A DNA stretch of 64,000 nt from Leptoclinus maculatus (lineage: Eukaryota > Chordata > Actinopteri > Perciformes > Stichaeidae): contig JAVDOI010000007.1 in assembly GCA_032191485.1 (NCBI GenBank), forward strand, positions 24,048,387 to 24,112,386. The letters are read 5' to 3'. This document shows, in pieces, positions 48,519 to 60,974 of this stretch. The notes under the pieces were generated by a model that had not been told where the DNA came from, did no database searches, and saw only the letters and a list, made by a program, of their open reading frames with translations. The position numbers and the translations under genes were made by a program. How positions within the stretch are numbered: position 1 is the stretch's first letter; each line of letters begins with the position of its first letter.

Positions 48519-49532
48519 TAGATGGGATACTTAACTATTGACACGTCTTTTCGTACTTCGGCTTGATTTTGTGGGGGGGGGGGGAAGGGTTTTCTTTATT
48601 ATTCAGTGATTCCTTATGCTGGTTTTCTCAGGGGACATGCTAAATCCGGTGTGTGTATCTGTCCCTATGCACTCACCAGCAGAAACGGACATACAGTTGG
48701 CCTACAGGCAGGGATAAAAATAGCACAAACCGATGCGACGGGCGCAGCCCTTTTCCCTTCTCAGAGACGACTTTTCTAGGTAGCTGCCACTCAGTGGATA
48801 CACACCATCTCCATCTCCCCCCCAACAAAAATATCCAGCCTCAGCCCACCACACCCCATCCCATCCCGTTAAGTCTCGTGAATCTCCACGCGGCACAAGT
48901 GCAGATGGACGGCGTGGGGTGTGTGGAGAGGGTCTTACAGTAAAGGTGTTATCGAAATTGAAGGGGAGGTGGGGTGAGAGACGGAGCATACTGTGGAGGG
49001 AGGTTTGTGTGTGTGTGTGCGCGCCTTTGCTTGGACACGTGTGCGCTCCCCGTGGGTCTATTCCGTGGGTGAGCTGGGTCTGGTGCGTGGGCACGGCTAG
49101 TGAATATATGAGATGGAGGATGCAGCGGCTCTTCTCGCTGTGTTTTCCTCTCCTTCAGCTTAGACACACAGTGTTTTGCCCGCCAAATACACTGGATGCT
49201 GGGATACAAATTATCCAAGACCAAAACAGCACCAACGCTTGGTGGGGGGATATATAGAGACGAGAGAAGGAGGGGAGGGAGAGAGGAGGGAGGGAGGGGA
49301 GGTTGGATGGAAACCCAGATGCTCCAGCATTAGAAGAGGGTTTTTATCAGGAGATAACCTTCTCCAAAGCTGTAATTTCCACGAGTCCACACCACATAAT
49401 CCACCTGTAATATTTTCCTATTTTGTCACTCTTTTTCTATTTTTTTCCATGGCACATTTGCGAAGATCTGATCACAGAGCGGCAGTGTCTTTAATCAGGC
49501 TCTACGGGCTGTAAAGTGAGAGAATCTAAACG

Positions 49533-49540
49533 TGACGTCA
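49533..49540. promoter_or_regulatory. Full palindromic CRE
   Basis: TGACGTCA followed by ATGCC. Lies about 600 bp upstream of the TATA box at 50136. Confidence 0.55.
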
Positions 49541-49909
49541 ATGCCTAGTACTGACGCAGCCCTTCAACAAAAAAAAGGCTTTTTATTTATTATTTTTTTC
49601 CTCTTCTCGTCAGCAAAGCTTAATTACCAAATTTTACAGCGCTCCGTCGACTAAAAGAAAAAAGAGGAAAATCCCGCAGGGAGCGTCGGGTAATCCGCGT
49701 TCATCAGTATTTGGACCTATTTCGCGTTCATGAGTTCCAGCTGCTGAAGTGACACTGGGACGAGGAGCTTCTGAAGAGGGCGACAAGACATCAAATATTG
49801 TCGATGATATTGGCAGCGACGACGAGTTGCAGATTTTAGCCGTAGAGGGTGAAAGTAGTTTAGGGATGAGAATGAGGTGGTGGGGCTGTTGAAGGCACAT
49901 TGGGTTTCT

Positions 49910-49933
49910 AAAAAAAAAAAAAAAAAAAAAAAA
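49910..49933. repeat. Poly-A run (24 A)
   Basis: Homopolymer; no LINE or SINE body is recognisable upstream. Confidence 0.9.
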
Positions 49934-50135
49934 TCACTGCAATGATGCAACGGAGGGGAATCGGGGTTCTTGTGCAGAGTTGGAGAGGCAAATTAATCTA
50001 CATTACATGCACTTCACGTAACGTTCCTAAGCGATGCCTTTCGTGAGTGTTTTTTTTCCCTACCTCGTACTGTGACCTAAAAATAGCATCATAGTTTTGA
50101 TCGTGCGCCATAAATAGACAGACGGGTATCACTTG

Positions 50136-50144
50136 TATAAAAAG
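50136..50144 (+). promoter_or_regulatory. Candidate TATA promoter
   Basis: TATAAAAAG, with a consensus MEF2 site CTAAAAATAG at 50077-50086. A start site would fall near 50165-50170 and could feed the candidate exon at 50295-50322. Confidence 0.45.
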
Positions 50145-50294
50145 GGAGGCGATCCTGAGCAAACTTGGACGTGTCACTGTAAGCCTATACATAATAACAA
50201 ATGGTGGACTTAATCTGTTGCATTTTCTTCCAGACTCCTGTTGCGGCTCTTCACTAAAACCTCAATCTCTCTCTGTGTTTCTCTCTCTCACCAG

Positions 50295-50322
50295 TTTAGA
50301 ACGAGGACGTACCCGCACCACG
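50295..50322 (+). other. Candidate 28-nt microexon or leader exon
   Basis: A long CT-rich tract ending CTCACCAG directly precedes 28 bases that end at a near-ideal CG|GTGAGT donor. All three frames are open, but no protein can be assigned from 28 bases. Confidence 0.35.
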
Positions 50323-50871
50323 GTGAGTGAGACACATGCTATGTTTAATTTCGTGTACTTTTTGTACATTTGGTAGTGCATGCTCCTGTGCCGCTTCTCT
50401 TCTCAATTTCTGCCTCCTCCTCTGTCTCGTGCACGCAGACACACTCGACTCCCGGTCGTATAGGCATGGATTTTATTGGCATGCTTTACGAGCCATGTTT
50501 GACTATAGAGCCGAAGCATAGAGCAACCCTTCCTGCAGAGTAGGAATCACCCCTTTTGGTAAATAAGCAAGTGCAAAAACTCCCTTTGTCTGTTGGCGCT
50601 GTTGAGTCTCTATCACATATTTATTTCCCCCTCCTCCCATCTCCCTGTCTAACCGCGAAAGCGAGGGGAACCCTTCTCTGATGAGCGCTTAAGGACGCCT
50701 TTCCCTCCGTATTCTTGTTTTTTTTGTTTTGTTATTTTTATTTATTTTGTATTAAAGAGGAGTCGTACTGACAGAGAAGCTGCGGTGGAGGAGGAAGAGG
50801 AGGAGAGGAGGGAGTGAAGTGAAGGAGCTGTTGCTGCAGCAGAGACCAGGCGCACCGCATGGGGAAACCCG

Positions 50872-50899
50872 GGAGCTGTCCAGCAGCAATGGTGCTGAA
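50872..50899 (-). promoter_or_regulatory. RE1/NRSE site 4, expanded spacing
   Basis: Minus-strand halves TTCAGCACCAT and GGACAGCTCC are both intact and in the right order and orientation, but separated by seven extra bases (50882-50888). Non-canonical RE1s with such wider spacing are known REST targets. A (GT)n tract follows at 50942-50981. Confidence 0.65.
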
Positions 50900-50939
50900 A
50901 CCACACCAAGTGGCGGTAGTGGGCTGTTGCTGTTGCTGG

Positions 50940-50982
<43 letters not shown>

Positions 50983-51213
50983 CCTGGCCGCCAAAAGCTT
51001 GATTTACTCCTGTTTGGAAACCAAACAGCATATATTCTGAGTGAATCCTCATTCCCGAAGCGACGCCGGAGGACCTTTTTAAATCGCCTGCGCTAACTGA
51101 GGGAAGACATTTTGCTCGGAACAATATTATAACAGAGCTTTTCCCGCCTGTATAGTTTGAACTCCCTCATCCCAACGCAATAGGCAGACAGACATAGAGC
51201 GAGAGAGCGAGAA

Positions 51214-51262
<49 letters not shown>

Positions 51263-51271
51263 GGGGGGGGG
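51214..51271. repeat. (GT)n followed by 26-base poly-G
   Basis: GT-rich from 51214, then an unbroken G-run at 51246-51271. Confidence 0.9.
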
Positions 51272-52224
51272 ACAGCAGCCGGACCGACTTGGATCAGCTC
51301 TTCTTCTGCTCACGTCAGTCCCGTCAATTTCCTCCCGCGTCTGACCAACTCATCAGTCTGACTCCTGTACGATCCAGCCTTTTTTTTTAAGTGCAGCAAC
51401 TCGCGTTGAAATAAAATGAAGATGCGTAGCCAGTGTCGAGTTTGCATGCGCGCGTGCGAGATGTTTGAGAAAGTATGTAGTTGAGATATTCTGTGCTCAG
51501 TGAGACGCACCTAACTTCAATGCTGGTTTTGGTTTTAAGAGCCCTCATCACAATAACTTTGCGTCATAGCGACGGGGAGGGCGCGCGAGAGGCGAAGGGG
51601 GCGTCGCGGTTATTTCCTATACTCCAAGAAAGAGTTTAAAAGGAATCACCCTTTTCAATTTTGGTATCAGTGTTGAATTCGCGAGCCGGACCTGCAAGAT
51701 GGTGAAAAGGGCTGCATGCGTCCGCAGAGTTCTACAGTCCGACTGGGACGCAAGAACCGCACTCAATCCGCCAACCCTAGTCTGTGCACGACTTTGGCCA
51801 ATTTTTCTTCATGATTTAGAATTTAGCCGATCAGGCTACCGTGCCACAGACGGAAAACCCCACATCGACCACCTGTCTTTGTCATGCAAAATTACAACTG
51901 TAGGCTACTTCACCTGCGAAACATTCCTCCACCTCCCCAAAACACCGAAAAAACAACAGCCACAACTCTGTCATTCTTCGTCGGTCAAAACGCGCAAATA
52001 CCGGACTCGAGGGGGCCAGATCCTGCTCAATAATTCAATACCGAGCGTGTAATTTCGGTGGAAACAACACGGATTCCCGAGTCGTGACTGCTAAAGTGAG
52101 TAATGTGCGCGTTGGCTGCGTCAGGAGAGGCAGTCACTGTGCAGTGCAGACGGTGGGGGAGAATCGTGACTGACTGGGTTGCAAATGAAAAGACCACCCA
52201 ATAAAAAAAATACCCACACCAGGA

Positions 52225-52303
52225 GGGGGGGGGGGGGGGGGGGGGGGGCTTCAGACTCTGGGTATGCACTAACCATTTCCCTAACACCCCCCCCCCCCCC
52301 CCC
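52225..52303. repeat. Opposed poly-G (24) and poly-C (17) runs
   Basis: G-run 52225-52248 and C-run 52287-52303 are separated by 38 bases, so they can pair as a long hairpin or form a quadruplex. More G-runs follow at about 52471-52487 and 52521-52534. Confidence 0.9.
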
Positions 52304-53503
52304 TTCTTCAATCCCAAATATCTCCTTCCTCCCCAAAGCTTGTTTTTAGCGTGAGCCCTGCTGTTTGCTGGCATGCTGGCGGCCAACTTGAATGCAGACG
52401 AGTTTCATCAGTGATAGTGGGGCGGTGTGGATGGGAGAGAGAGGAAGAGGAGGAATGAAGGAGGGAGAAGGGGGGGGGGGGGGGGGTGTATAGGTTCAGG
52501 ATCAAATCTGGTATAAACAAGGGGGGGGGGGGGGTGGGTCCGGATCCAGATCGTGACCCGGCCTCCACCTTGATACAGTAACTTGCATAGACGGGAAGTT
52601 GGGGGGTTGTTTATTGGGGAGGGATATCACAATGGGTTCTGAGAAATACTGATGGAACTGTTGCAGGAAAAAAAAACACAGGTAAGTTATTCTATTTGAT
52701 TCTTACTTTGCTAAATTTGACCATAAAAAACATATTAAAGATTGTGTGTGAGAGATAAAGAGTACGGTCGTGATTAACTCTTTCACTCTTGATTTGGTGC
52801 TCAGCATTTTGTTGTTATTCTGTTAAGTATTACATTGTTGCCGTATGAGCTGTAAACTGTTGCAGCGTGTCGTCGTGGTGATTTAATTGTTATTCTGTTT
52901 GCTTTCAACCTTAAAATCGCTTTAAATGACTGAACCATCGCGGCTCCGGACTGAATTTGCAGTTCGGAGACCCCCGTGTCGTTTTTTGCAGTGGTACCCT
53001 CCGGTGAACTCTATAGGTGACCATGAGTCGCCTCAGATGCTTCTTGCTGATGTTGTGATGCGATGTGCTGTGCGAAGCCTCACTGTTATTTTCGTTATTA
53101 TATTTTCGCTAGGTATCTTTGCATTTCCCATAATGTGATGTCGCTGGCTTGCAAGAAAAAAAGATGGAAGGGGGGAGGGCGTTATTTGTGATCGTGTGAA
53201 AATGTCTCATCCGTGCCATCACATGTCTTGTTTTTATTATTAGCATTATTAATGTCTTCATAATTCAGTGTTATTTATGAAGATATAACCCATTAAAGCG
53301 ACGGTGGGTTCCGCAGCCTCTCTAGACGCCCTGCAAACGCAAAAAAAAGAAAATGCATAGTAACAAATAGCCGCATGAAATGCTCTTAGCCCTACATCAA
53401 TGCATATAAGTATACACCTTCCCTGATATAGATCACAATTTGGTTAGCCCTGTCTATTTTTTTTTTTTTCAAAAAGGGGGGTCCCTATATGAGCGAGACA
53501 CCG

Positions 53504-53561
53504 ATTGGTTGATGACGAGGTTTGGTTTATCCAATGAGATCCCGCCCTGCTCTCTATTTAT
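53504..53561 (+). promoter_or_regulatory. Candidate core promoter: ATTGG, CCAAT, Sp1 box, TATA-like
   Basis: In order: ATTGG (53504-53508), CCAAT (53531-53535), CCCGCCC (53541-53547) and TATTTAT (53555-53561). The spacing is right for a start site near 53585-53590. The DNA after it is GA-rich leader-like sequence with a (GT)n tract at 54025-54104. Confidence 0.6.
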
Positions 53562-54021
53562 TGCCAGCAGTTTACAGCCTTGCTCTCTCCTCACCCAGAG
53601 CTCTGGAGCGGCTGCAGAGAGCCAGCGCTTCACTATACGGAGACACACCGCGGACCAGGGAATATAACACAGAGAGAGAGAGAGAGGGAGAGCACACTGA
53701 CAACAAAACGCATCGTTGCACAGCTCCCAGTGATCACACGGGCTCTGCACATCCGATCGTTTGGATAATAAAAAAAGGAAAGAGAGGAGAATATGAGGGA
53801 GAGACAGAGAGAGAGAGAGAGAAAGATGAAGGGGGAGAGGAGAAAGGAATGGATGAGGGAGGAGAGACGAGAGGGGAGATAGAGGAGAATTCAAACTGCA
53901 GGAGTGGGGAATCAAAGCGAAAGGACCTTGGACAGCTCTCAGTTGCAGCAGCAGCCTTGGCATCCAGAGATCCCCCCCTCTTTTCATCTCTTTCTCTTCC
54001 TCTCCATCCATCCTATCCCCC

Positions 54022-54024
<3 letters not shown>

Positions 54025-54094
<70 letters not shown>

Positions 54095-54104
54095 GTGTGT
54101 GTGT
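54025..54104. repeat. (GT)n microsatellite
   Basis: About 40 GT units with one C interruption. The 299-codon plus frame across it is a repeat artefact. Confidence 0.95.
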
Positions 54105-54953
54105 TGGAGGGACAAACTCGCCTCGGGTTGCCGATGGCTGGAGATACAATCAACCGAGCCGGGATGGGAGATACATTCACGGAAGCAAAAATAGAGCAGA
54201 CTCCCCGGGTGTCACGGAGTCTCCGTCGGACGGCAGCGGCAGCAGATAATGTCCTTCACGAATCTTTTTGCGGTCTGGGCTTGCTGTTCATAACTATTAA
54301 TCTGGGAAGCCCTTACCCCAAAAAGCATTTGCGGAGGGCGCATTCGCCGCGCCGAGACATCGACAGACGGAAGACGGCTCCACTCGTGGAATTTTACAGT
54401 CTTACATTTTTAAGGGCTTGATTTTCTTTTTTTTGCTCGAATTTTCTTTTTGCTTCTTTGTTGTCCTTATTTGCTCTTGTTATTTTCGTCATTGCCATAG
54501 CGATGGCGTTATTGTCATGGTTGCTTTTCAACCCCTTACGTGTGTCAGTTTTTTCTACACAACAGTTTTCTTCTTTGTTAGAAATTGTGGCGAAGCTCTG
54601 CAGCCACGTTGCCAAGTTTTTTTTCTCAAACTCTTGCGTGCATCAGTGTCCAAACAAAATAAATTAAAATCTGATGTCAACAAACATCTCATCGGACCAA
54701 AAACTTTGAGCCATGCAAGATAAAGTCATTCCAGCAAAACATCCCCCCGTCCCATACTTAACAAGTGTGGCCCCCAGCAGAGTAGAGTGTAAACACGGGG
54801 AGACCCTTGCAATGCACAAGCACGTGGGCAAAACAGTGGAGGGTGTGTCTGTGTCTGTCTGTGACTGTCTCTGGCACTCCACTAAAGGGTGTAGTGCCAC
54901 TTTTCTTGTACCCAATTGAATCCCCAAACCCCTTCAAAAAAGTATGTGGGAAA

Positions 54954-54955
<2 letters not shown>

Positions 54956-55021
<66 letters not shown>
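54956..55021. repeat. (CA)n microsatellite
   Basis: About 33 CA units; a second (CA)n block lies at about 55219-55253. Confidence 0.95.
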
Positions 55022-55025
<4 letters not shown>

Positions 55026-56710
55026 CCTGTAAGCAAAGTGTATATACAAGGGATTCCCCAAAAAGACCATTTTAACATGGGGAGAATCCCAGATTGGCAG
55101 ATGGAGAGGAAGAAGGAACATCTGCAATCGCTGCCTCAGACACTGACCGTGTAGTGAGTCTCCTCTCCCTCTCTCGTGCAGCCTCCGTACGAACATCCAA
55201 GCAGCCCCCCCTTTAACACACACACACACGCACGCACACACACACACACACACTTTGGAAATGCACACGTGTCTCTCCCAGTTTTATGAATAGTAGTTAA
55301 TCCACCTCAAGCATCACCCACCACTGTTCCCTGTCAACTTTCCCCACAAATAGCACACAGAGAACCGGACACGACCACATCTTTTCAGCCTGACCCACCA
55401 AAAAAAAAAGAAAAACAAACAACCTTAAATGTCTGCAGCTTAACGACTGCATCGATACACTCACAAGTTCTGCAGCACATCAAAACTCTGGCCCCCCTAC
55501 TGGCTGTATGTGCATTATGAGTGTTGTGTGCACACAAAGTGATCACACCGATGAAAATAAAAGCCAGAGATGAGCGTTCCCTTTCTGGACAGACAGAGTA
55601 AAAAAAACGAAACGAGGTGCAATTCAATTTAGCCTCGAGAAAAAACATGCATGCAACTTTACGCTCAGTTTGGTCTCTGCTGCCCCATCACAGGTAAAGG
55701 GAGCATCGGTGTGAATAATCATGATTCATGCTAAAGTATATTTGCAATAAAGGGCCAAATAGCAGCCAGGTGTAGTCTTGAGATAGAGGAAGTGTATGCA
55801 TACTCAGAAATGGCGTGCACTATGCAATATTAGGCCCCTCTTTATGCTGCAGGACCTGCAGGTTACAGGCCTGAAGCTTGGCAGGAAAATATATCGTCAG
55901 AGTGGAAAAAGTGCACGTCAGAGAGCAGAAAGTGGCGTAATTGAATTCAAAATCAAACCCCTTACAAGGCTGTCTCTGTTGTTTTTGGTGATGACGTAGC
56001 AGAAAAGGAAATTTAAGAAGTCAAACAAGTTACGACGGGCTGTGAGCAAAATTAACGTTGATTGATTTAAAAAAATAACAATAATCCCAGCAGGTGTGTC
56101 TGTAATTTCCGAGCGAGACATGTGACCCAACCCATTAGCAAAGCATTACAATATACAGTTGCACCCAACCGAAAAAAACATACATACTTACACGGCCTGA
56201 AAACGTTTGTTAGAGCAGGACACGTGTTGGTAATGAGCTTTGACATGACAAAGCAGAAAAAAACGGAAACGACAAAAGGGACAGATGACGTTATCTCCTA
56301 TAAAGGGAAACAGTGTGACCTCTGACCTGTGGAGTCACCTTACGTTTCTCTCTTTTTTTTAATCACGTTTAATGACTAAAGTAAAACTTTTGATATGCGA
56401 GGCTAACTCTTTGTTGGGTGAGGATGTGACTAAAGGAAAACTTACTCGTCGTTTAAGGGTGGTGTAATTGTCGCTTGTAGGTTTGTAGGTTTGTATCAAT
56501 CTGGTGCGGAAAGCTTTTCTAGTTTATCTTTCTGGCTGTGTGGTAGAGTCTGATATCCACCGGATGCAGCTGACATTGTTTCCAAGACATCTCTCCAAAT
56601 GTCCATGTGCATCTGTCCTGTCCATGTAGGCCTGCACGCGCGCATGGCCGCAGATTAACTTTATAGTCGGTTAAACCTCACCATTCGTGTCTTGTATTTC
56701 TGTCTTGCAG

Positions 56711-56905
56711 GAGAGACCAGAAACAGGAGAAAAGATGGGAAGAGGTATATGCCCGCGTGGACCCCGTGGGAGCCTCCAGTTGTGCGCCGCAGGAAAAAAA
56801 ACAACGTTTTGGATGTTTTCACCGACAAGCACACACACACAGAGAGAGAATGACCGACCGACCTTCCTCCACCTTGTCCTCCCCCTCTTCCTCATCCCGA
56901 GAAAG
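56711..56905 (+). CDS. Candidate 5' coding exon of an unidentified gene
   Basis: A good polypyrimidine tract and TTGCAG precede 56711, and AAAG|GTAATT follows at 56905. An ATG at 56850 opens MTDRPSSTLSSPSSSSRE with phase 2 at the donor, which reads like a Ser-rich N-terminus. A second frame from the ATG at 56735 also stays open to the donor. No family recognised. A full CRE (TGACGTCA, 56937-56944) lies 32 bases into the following intron. It could equally be a purely non-coding leader exon. Confidence 0.3.
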
Positions 56906-56999
56906 GTAATTGCACAGCCTGTGATGTGTTAGAGGATGACGTCAAACCCAAATCACCCTTTAAATTGCATTTTGCGTTAGTCTCGTTATGACAGCTCGC

Positions 57000-59900
57000 T
57001 GCTTGAGAGCAGGAGTTGTGTCTGCGCAGAGGCTTCTTCTCCTTCTTTTTATTTCAACTAGGCCTTTTAATCGTTCATGCCAACAAGTGTTGTGCCGCTC
57101 TCTCACACGTTGATAGTTTTTGTTCTTATGATGTTTGGAGACCAGTATTGTCAAACACTTCTAAAAGCCATGCGTAAAAGTATGTTCATTTTTTACCTGA
57201 ATAACAAAAGCCTTATGATATATGTATATTAGGTCTTGGAGTGTGTATTAGTGATTTGAAAGTCTGCCGGGTATTTTACATGTCCTGTCATATCAGTATA
57301 ACATTCCTAATCCAGACTGCTGTGATATATGTGATGACCCCGGCGACATTTTGCGTGTATTGTCACCCGGAATTTTGAATCGTGCTTTGCTGCAATCCTG
57401 TATCTTCAACTTATATTATTTCAGGCATCATACGATTATATGTTACTGTATTTTCTGATAATATGGCAGAAACCCGTACACATGCCCGTCACTTGCCATT
57501 TAATCTGATATGTGATTGTTAGGTCTTTAATCAGTCATCCAATTTGGGAGATCGTTCACACTGCTATTCATCTGTACTTGTGTATTTAGTGTCAGTATTG
57601 GATGTATGTGAAAGTTATCCAGTGATTACACATTACAATTATTATAATATTGATGTTTGAGCAGGTGTGAGCGTGGATATACTGTAACATTCACTGTGCC
57701 TGCTTTATACTCTTTGTTTATGGCACCATGAGCTGTAAATTCCCCTCCCAAATACCTGCTATGTCACCTCTCAGTGTGAGTCATCATATCGTCGACAGTT
57801 CATGCAACATCTCGACGTCACCTTAGATTTATTTTACCTTTGTAATAATGCTGTAGTTACCAGTATGAGCGGAGAAGAAACGCACCGTGACCTGGTGCAG
57901 CAATTCAGCCCCAAAATGTCTGTATTCTAACAAAACAGCCCCTCCCTGTTTCTATACAATATAGGTTTTTATTATTGCAGTAATTATCAATTTCCATTGT
58001 GTATCAAAGAGTGACGTAGAGTATACATTTATGACAAATATGACCATGGCTGGGAAGGTCAACCTTCTTTGGAGACTGTTGGAGGCATTTCATGGCAGCT
58101 ATTTTGCATCCCCGTTACATTTGATGGTGCATTCAGGTGCTCCTCCTATAACCCTCTGCTTCTAAGACAGGAAGTGGTAATCACAGTAGGATTGACAATC
58201 ATGTGCTCCTGCAACAAACGCAACAAAATGGATGCTGTAGATGTTTTAGCATGTGTGTGCTGTGTGAATAAAAACACCAGCTGATTTCCTATAAAAGACA
58301 AGAACTTTGCTGTCACAGTATTTTTGAAGCAGTGTAGAGTTGCTTTCTGTAATAAACTATAAATTAGCATTTTGAATGCATTGCCTGCTGTATGTATAAA
58401 CTTGTATGACAGCAGGTTTGAGTCATTCTCTTCTGTTAAATGATTGTGGCTGAAGTTAGGGTAAATTATTTCCCCCCCAAATTACCACAATCTATTTTTT
58501 CAGGTACTTCTAATGGTATTTACTGTAGCAATGCAGATATTTTTATTTGTCCAGGTTTTGAGATTTGAATCTCTGATATTTTTGCCTCCACCCCCAAACA
58601 ATTGAGGCATAATTACAGTGTCCTCATTTATCAGGATAATCCACAAAACACTCTGTCAACAGTTGTCTCTGGGACCATATCTTCAGAAAGAAAGTAGTTC
58701 CAATGAACACTGTTGACAGCGAGGTCTGTTTAATATCCAGAGTCTCATGAACACTGACTCTTGAAAGATATTCTGCTATTAAATTTATAAATGAAAGCAA
58801 GGCTGGGGTTGTGGCAGAAATCTCAGAGACGTTTCGCAAAACATGGACAAATAAAACCCTAAATATCTGCATGGATAGATACCGAAAGTTTGTTTGGAAT
58901 TTGGGTGAACTAACCCTTTAACTGTACATATACAATTGGGCCAAACTGAGTCCTCACAGTTCTCTTTTTTTGCATCAGTAATGTGAATAAGGGAAGTTAG
59001 GTTTATTTTTGTAAAAAAGAGTTTTCTTTGCGAAAACCATTTTTTTGTTTTTCTTAAAACACTATTGCTAATTTGTCCATGAGCTATTTGGTGTTTTATT
59101 GAAATGATTTGCTTCTAGTTTGGTGTTGAATACTGCTGTGCTGAGTGTTTACTTCTCCTGTCTTGTATCACTTGCACGTCTTTTATCGTGACACTTGTGT
59201 TGTTGCTTCATCAGAATAATGCATCACAAATGGGGATGCAAAATGCACGATGGGGATGCAAAATGGTCAACCGTCAAATAGTGGAAATAGTTTGATGTGT
59301 ATTTTGAATTCTACTGTTCAAGCTGTTGATGTTATGGTAATACTGTGGCATCATTTAACAGTAATCAAATCATCACACAATGTCGTAAAATAAAAAACAA
59401 CTACTTAGTTTGGCTTTTTTTACTTGCACATTTTAAACACTGCAAATAGATTCACTCTAGGTCAATATACAGCAACACTGTCCTGGAGGATATACCCATC
59501 AATACAAGTATCCATAAGGACTTATGACCTCTAAATATACAATTTGAATCATTACTTTAAATGACAGCTTTCTTAGGACTTTTTAATAGCCTTCATAAGT
59601 ATCATGAAGTACATTTTACCTTTAAGTAGAGAGAGTACTTCTGTGCTGACGTCACCCAACCTGTGTACAATAAATTACGGCATGTTCCTAAATATCCACC
59701 GACAAGCTTGCTGTCTTGTTTAATACGAGTATTGCAAAGCTATTTTTGGGGAGATGACGTCAAAACTGAGACCAAGGGGCTTTGAAGACGTAGGCTACAA
59801 AAAGGGAAATCTGGGTTCTATCGACACAACACACAGCACACGCTGCATTATGACTTGTCGTCAAAAATACACCGTATTTCTTTTTGAATGTATCTTTGCA

Positions 59901-60960
59901 GATTATTCCATGATGACCTGCATCCATTTGATTTTAGCTGAGAAATGTCATCTGCTTGAAGACCAAACGTGGATGCAGCCAGAATAGGCTACATGTGGTT
60001 GACTTATTCCTAAATGTATCTTTTGGGATAAAAAGTGACCAATGTCACCAACAGACAATTTGAAGTATTAACGCAAATGATAATCAGAGAACATTTGACC
60101 TCATTTATTTACTCAACAATGAGTGGAGTGATTTTTTTAATGACTTTCTTTTTAAGCAAAAAGAGTTGCCCCACTTGCATGCTCAAAAAAAAAATCACTC
60201 GTCCACTTGATGTTTAACTAATGTGTTTTATTCACAAACAATGAATGACGGCACATTTGCTTAGTCCATTTCAAACCTCCATGTTTGAAGTTTTATGTCC
60301 TCCTTAAAAATTAATCGTTTGTATGTGTTTGTGAGGGGAGGTTGTTTGTTTGAGTCAATCCCACATACATGGTCCTGCTGCTGAAAATACGCCAGTGAAC
60401 CAGATGTGTATCAATCCGATTTGCCTTTTGTAAAGCTATCGTGGTTTTACTGAGTCACAAAGCCTACAATATGTTGGACGTTTGAATGTTTGCGTAAGGT
60501 TTTAGTCTGAAAAACATCCGCTGAGAATGGACAGAAACTGACCTCATATAGGGAGTGTTGAATTGAGATGATAAATGTTAAACCCACCCGCGTCATTATT
60601 AGACGCTCAGAGCATCTGACGTGGTATAAAGAGCAAGATCGTCCACAAAAGGCAGGCAGAGAGGAGGTGGATGGGTCAAACAAACAGGTTTCGCATCCCT
60701 TTCGAAAATAAAAGTAAATGTTGACATTTTGTAACGTCAGGCGTTAGTCATGTGAGTTGTTAGTTCCGTGAGTTGTTAGTGTCCTTCGCCATGCGAGTCA
60801 GTAAGGGCCACTGACAAAGCGTAGGTATTTGACGAGTTTGGAGTGCGAATGTGTTGCTGAAACGTGGACTTCTTTTTACAAGACATTGTTTTACGAGCAA
60901 GGTGTAACCAGGCGACAACCTCCGGTTCTGAAAAGAGAGAAGCCAACGCAGAAGTGCCTT
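57000..60960. other. Non-coding interval, probable intron
   Basis: AT-rich DNA with no supported exon. Full CREs (TGACGTCA) at 59647-59654 and 59755-59762. A short tandem duplication of ATGGGGATGCAAAAT lies at about 59232-59267. Confidence 0.5.
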
Positions 60961-60974
60961 GAACTTGCATTCTC

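Noticed and set aside
53469..54149. 226-codon minus-strand open frame
   Set aside because: Histidine/threonine and leucine/serine runs come from the (CA)n and (CT)n complements.
53522..54421. 299-codon plus-strand open frame
   Set aside because: Driven by GA- and GT-repeat codons (E/R and C/V runs) with no domain; better explained as leader sequence.
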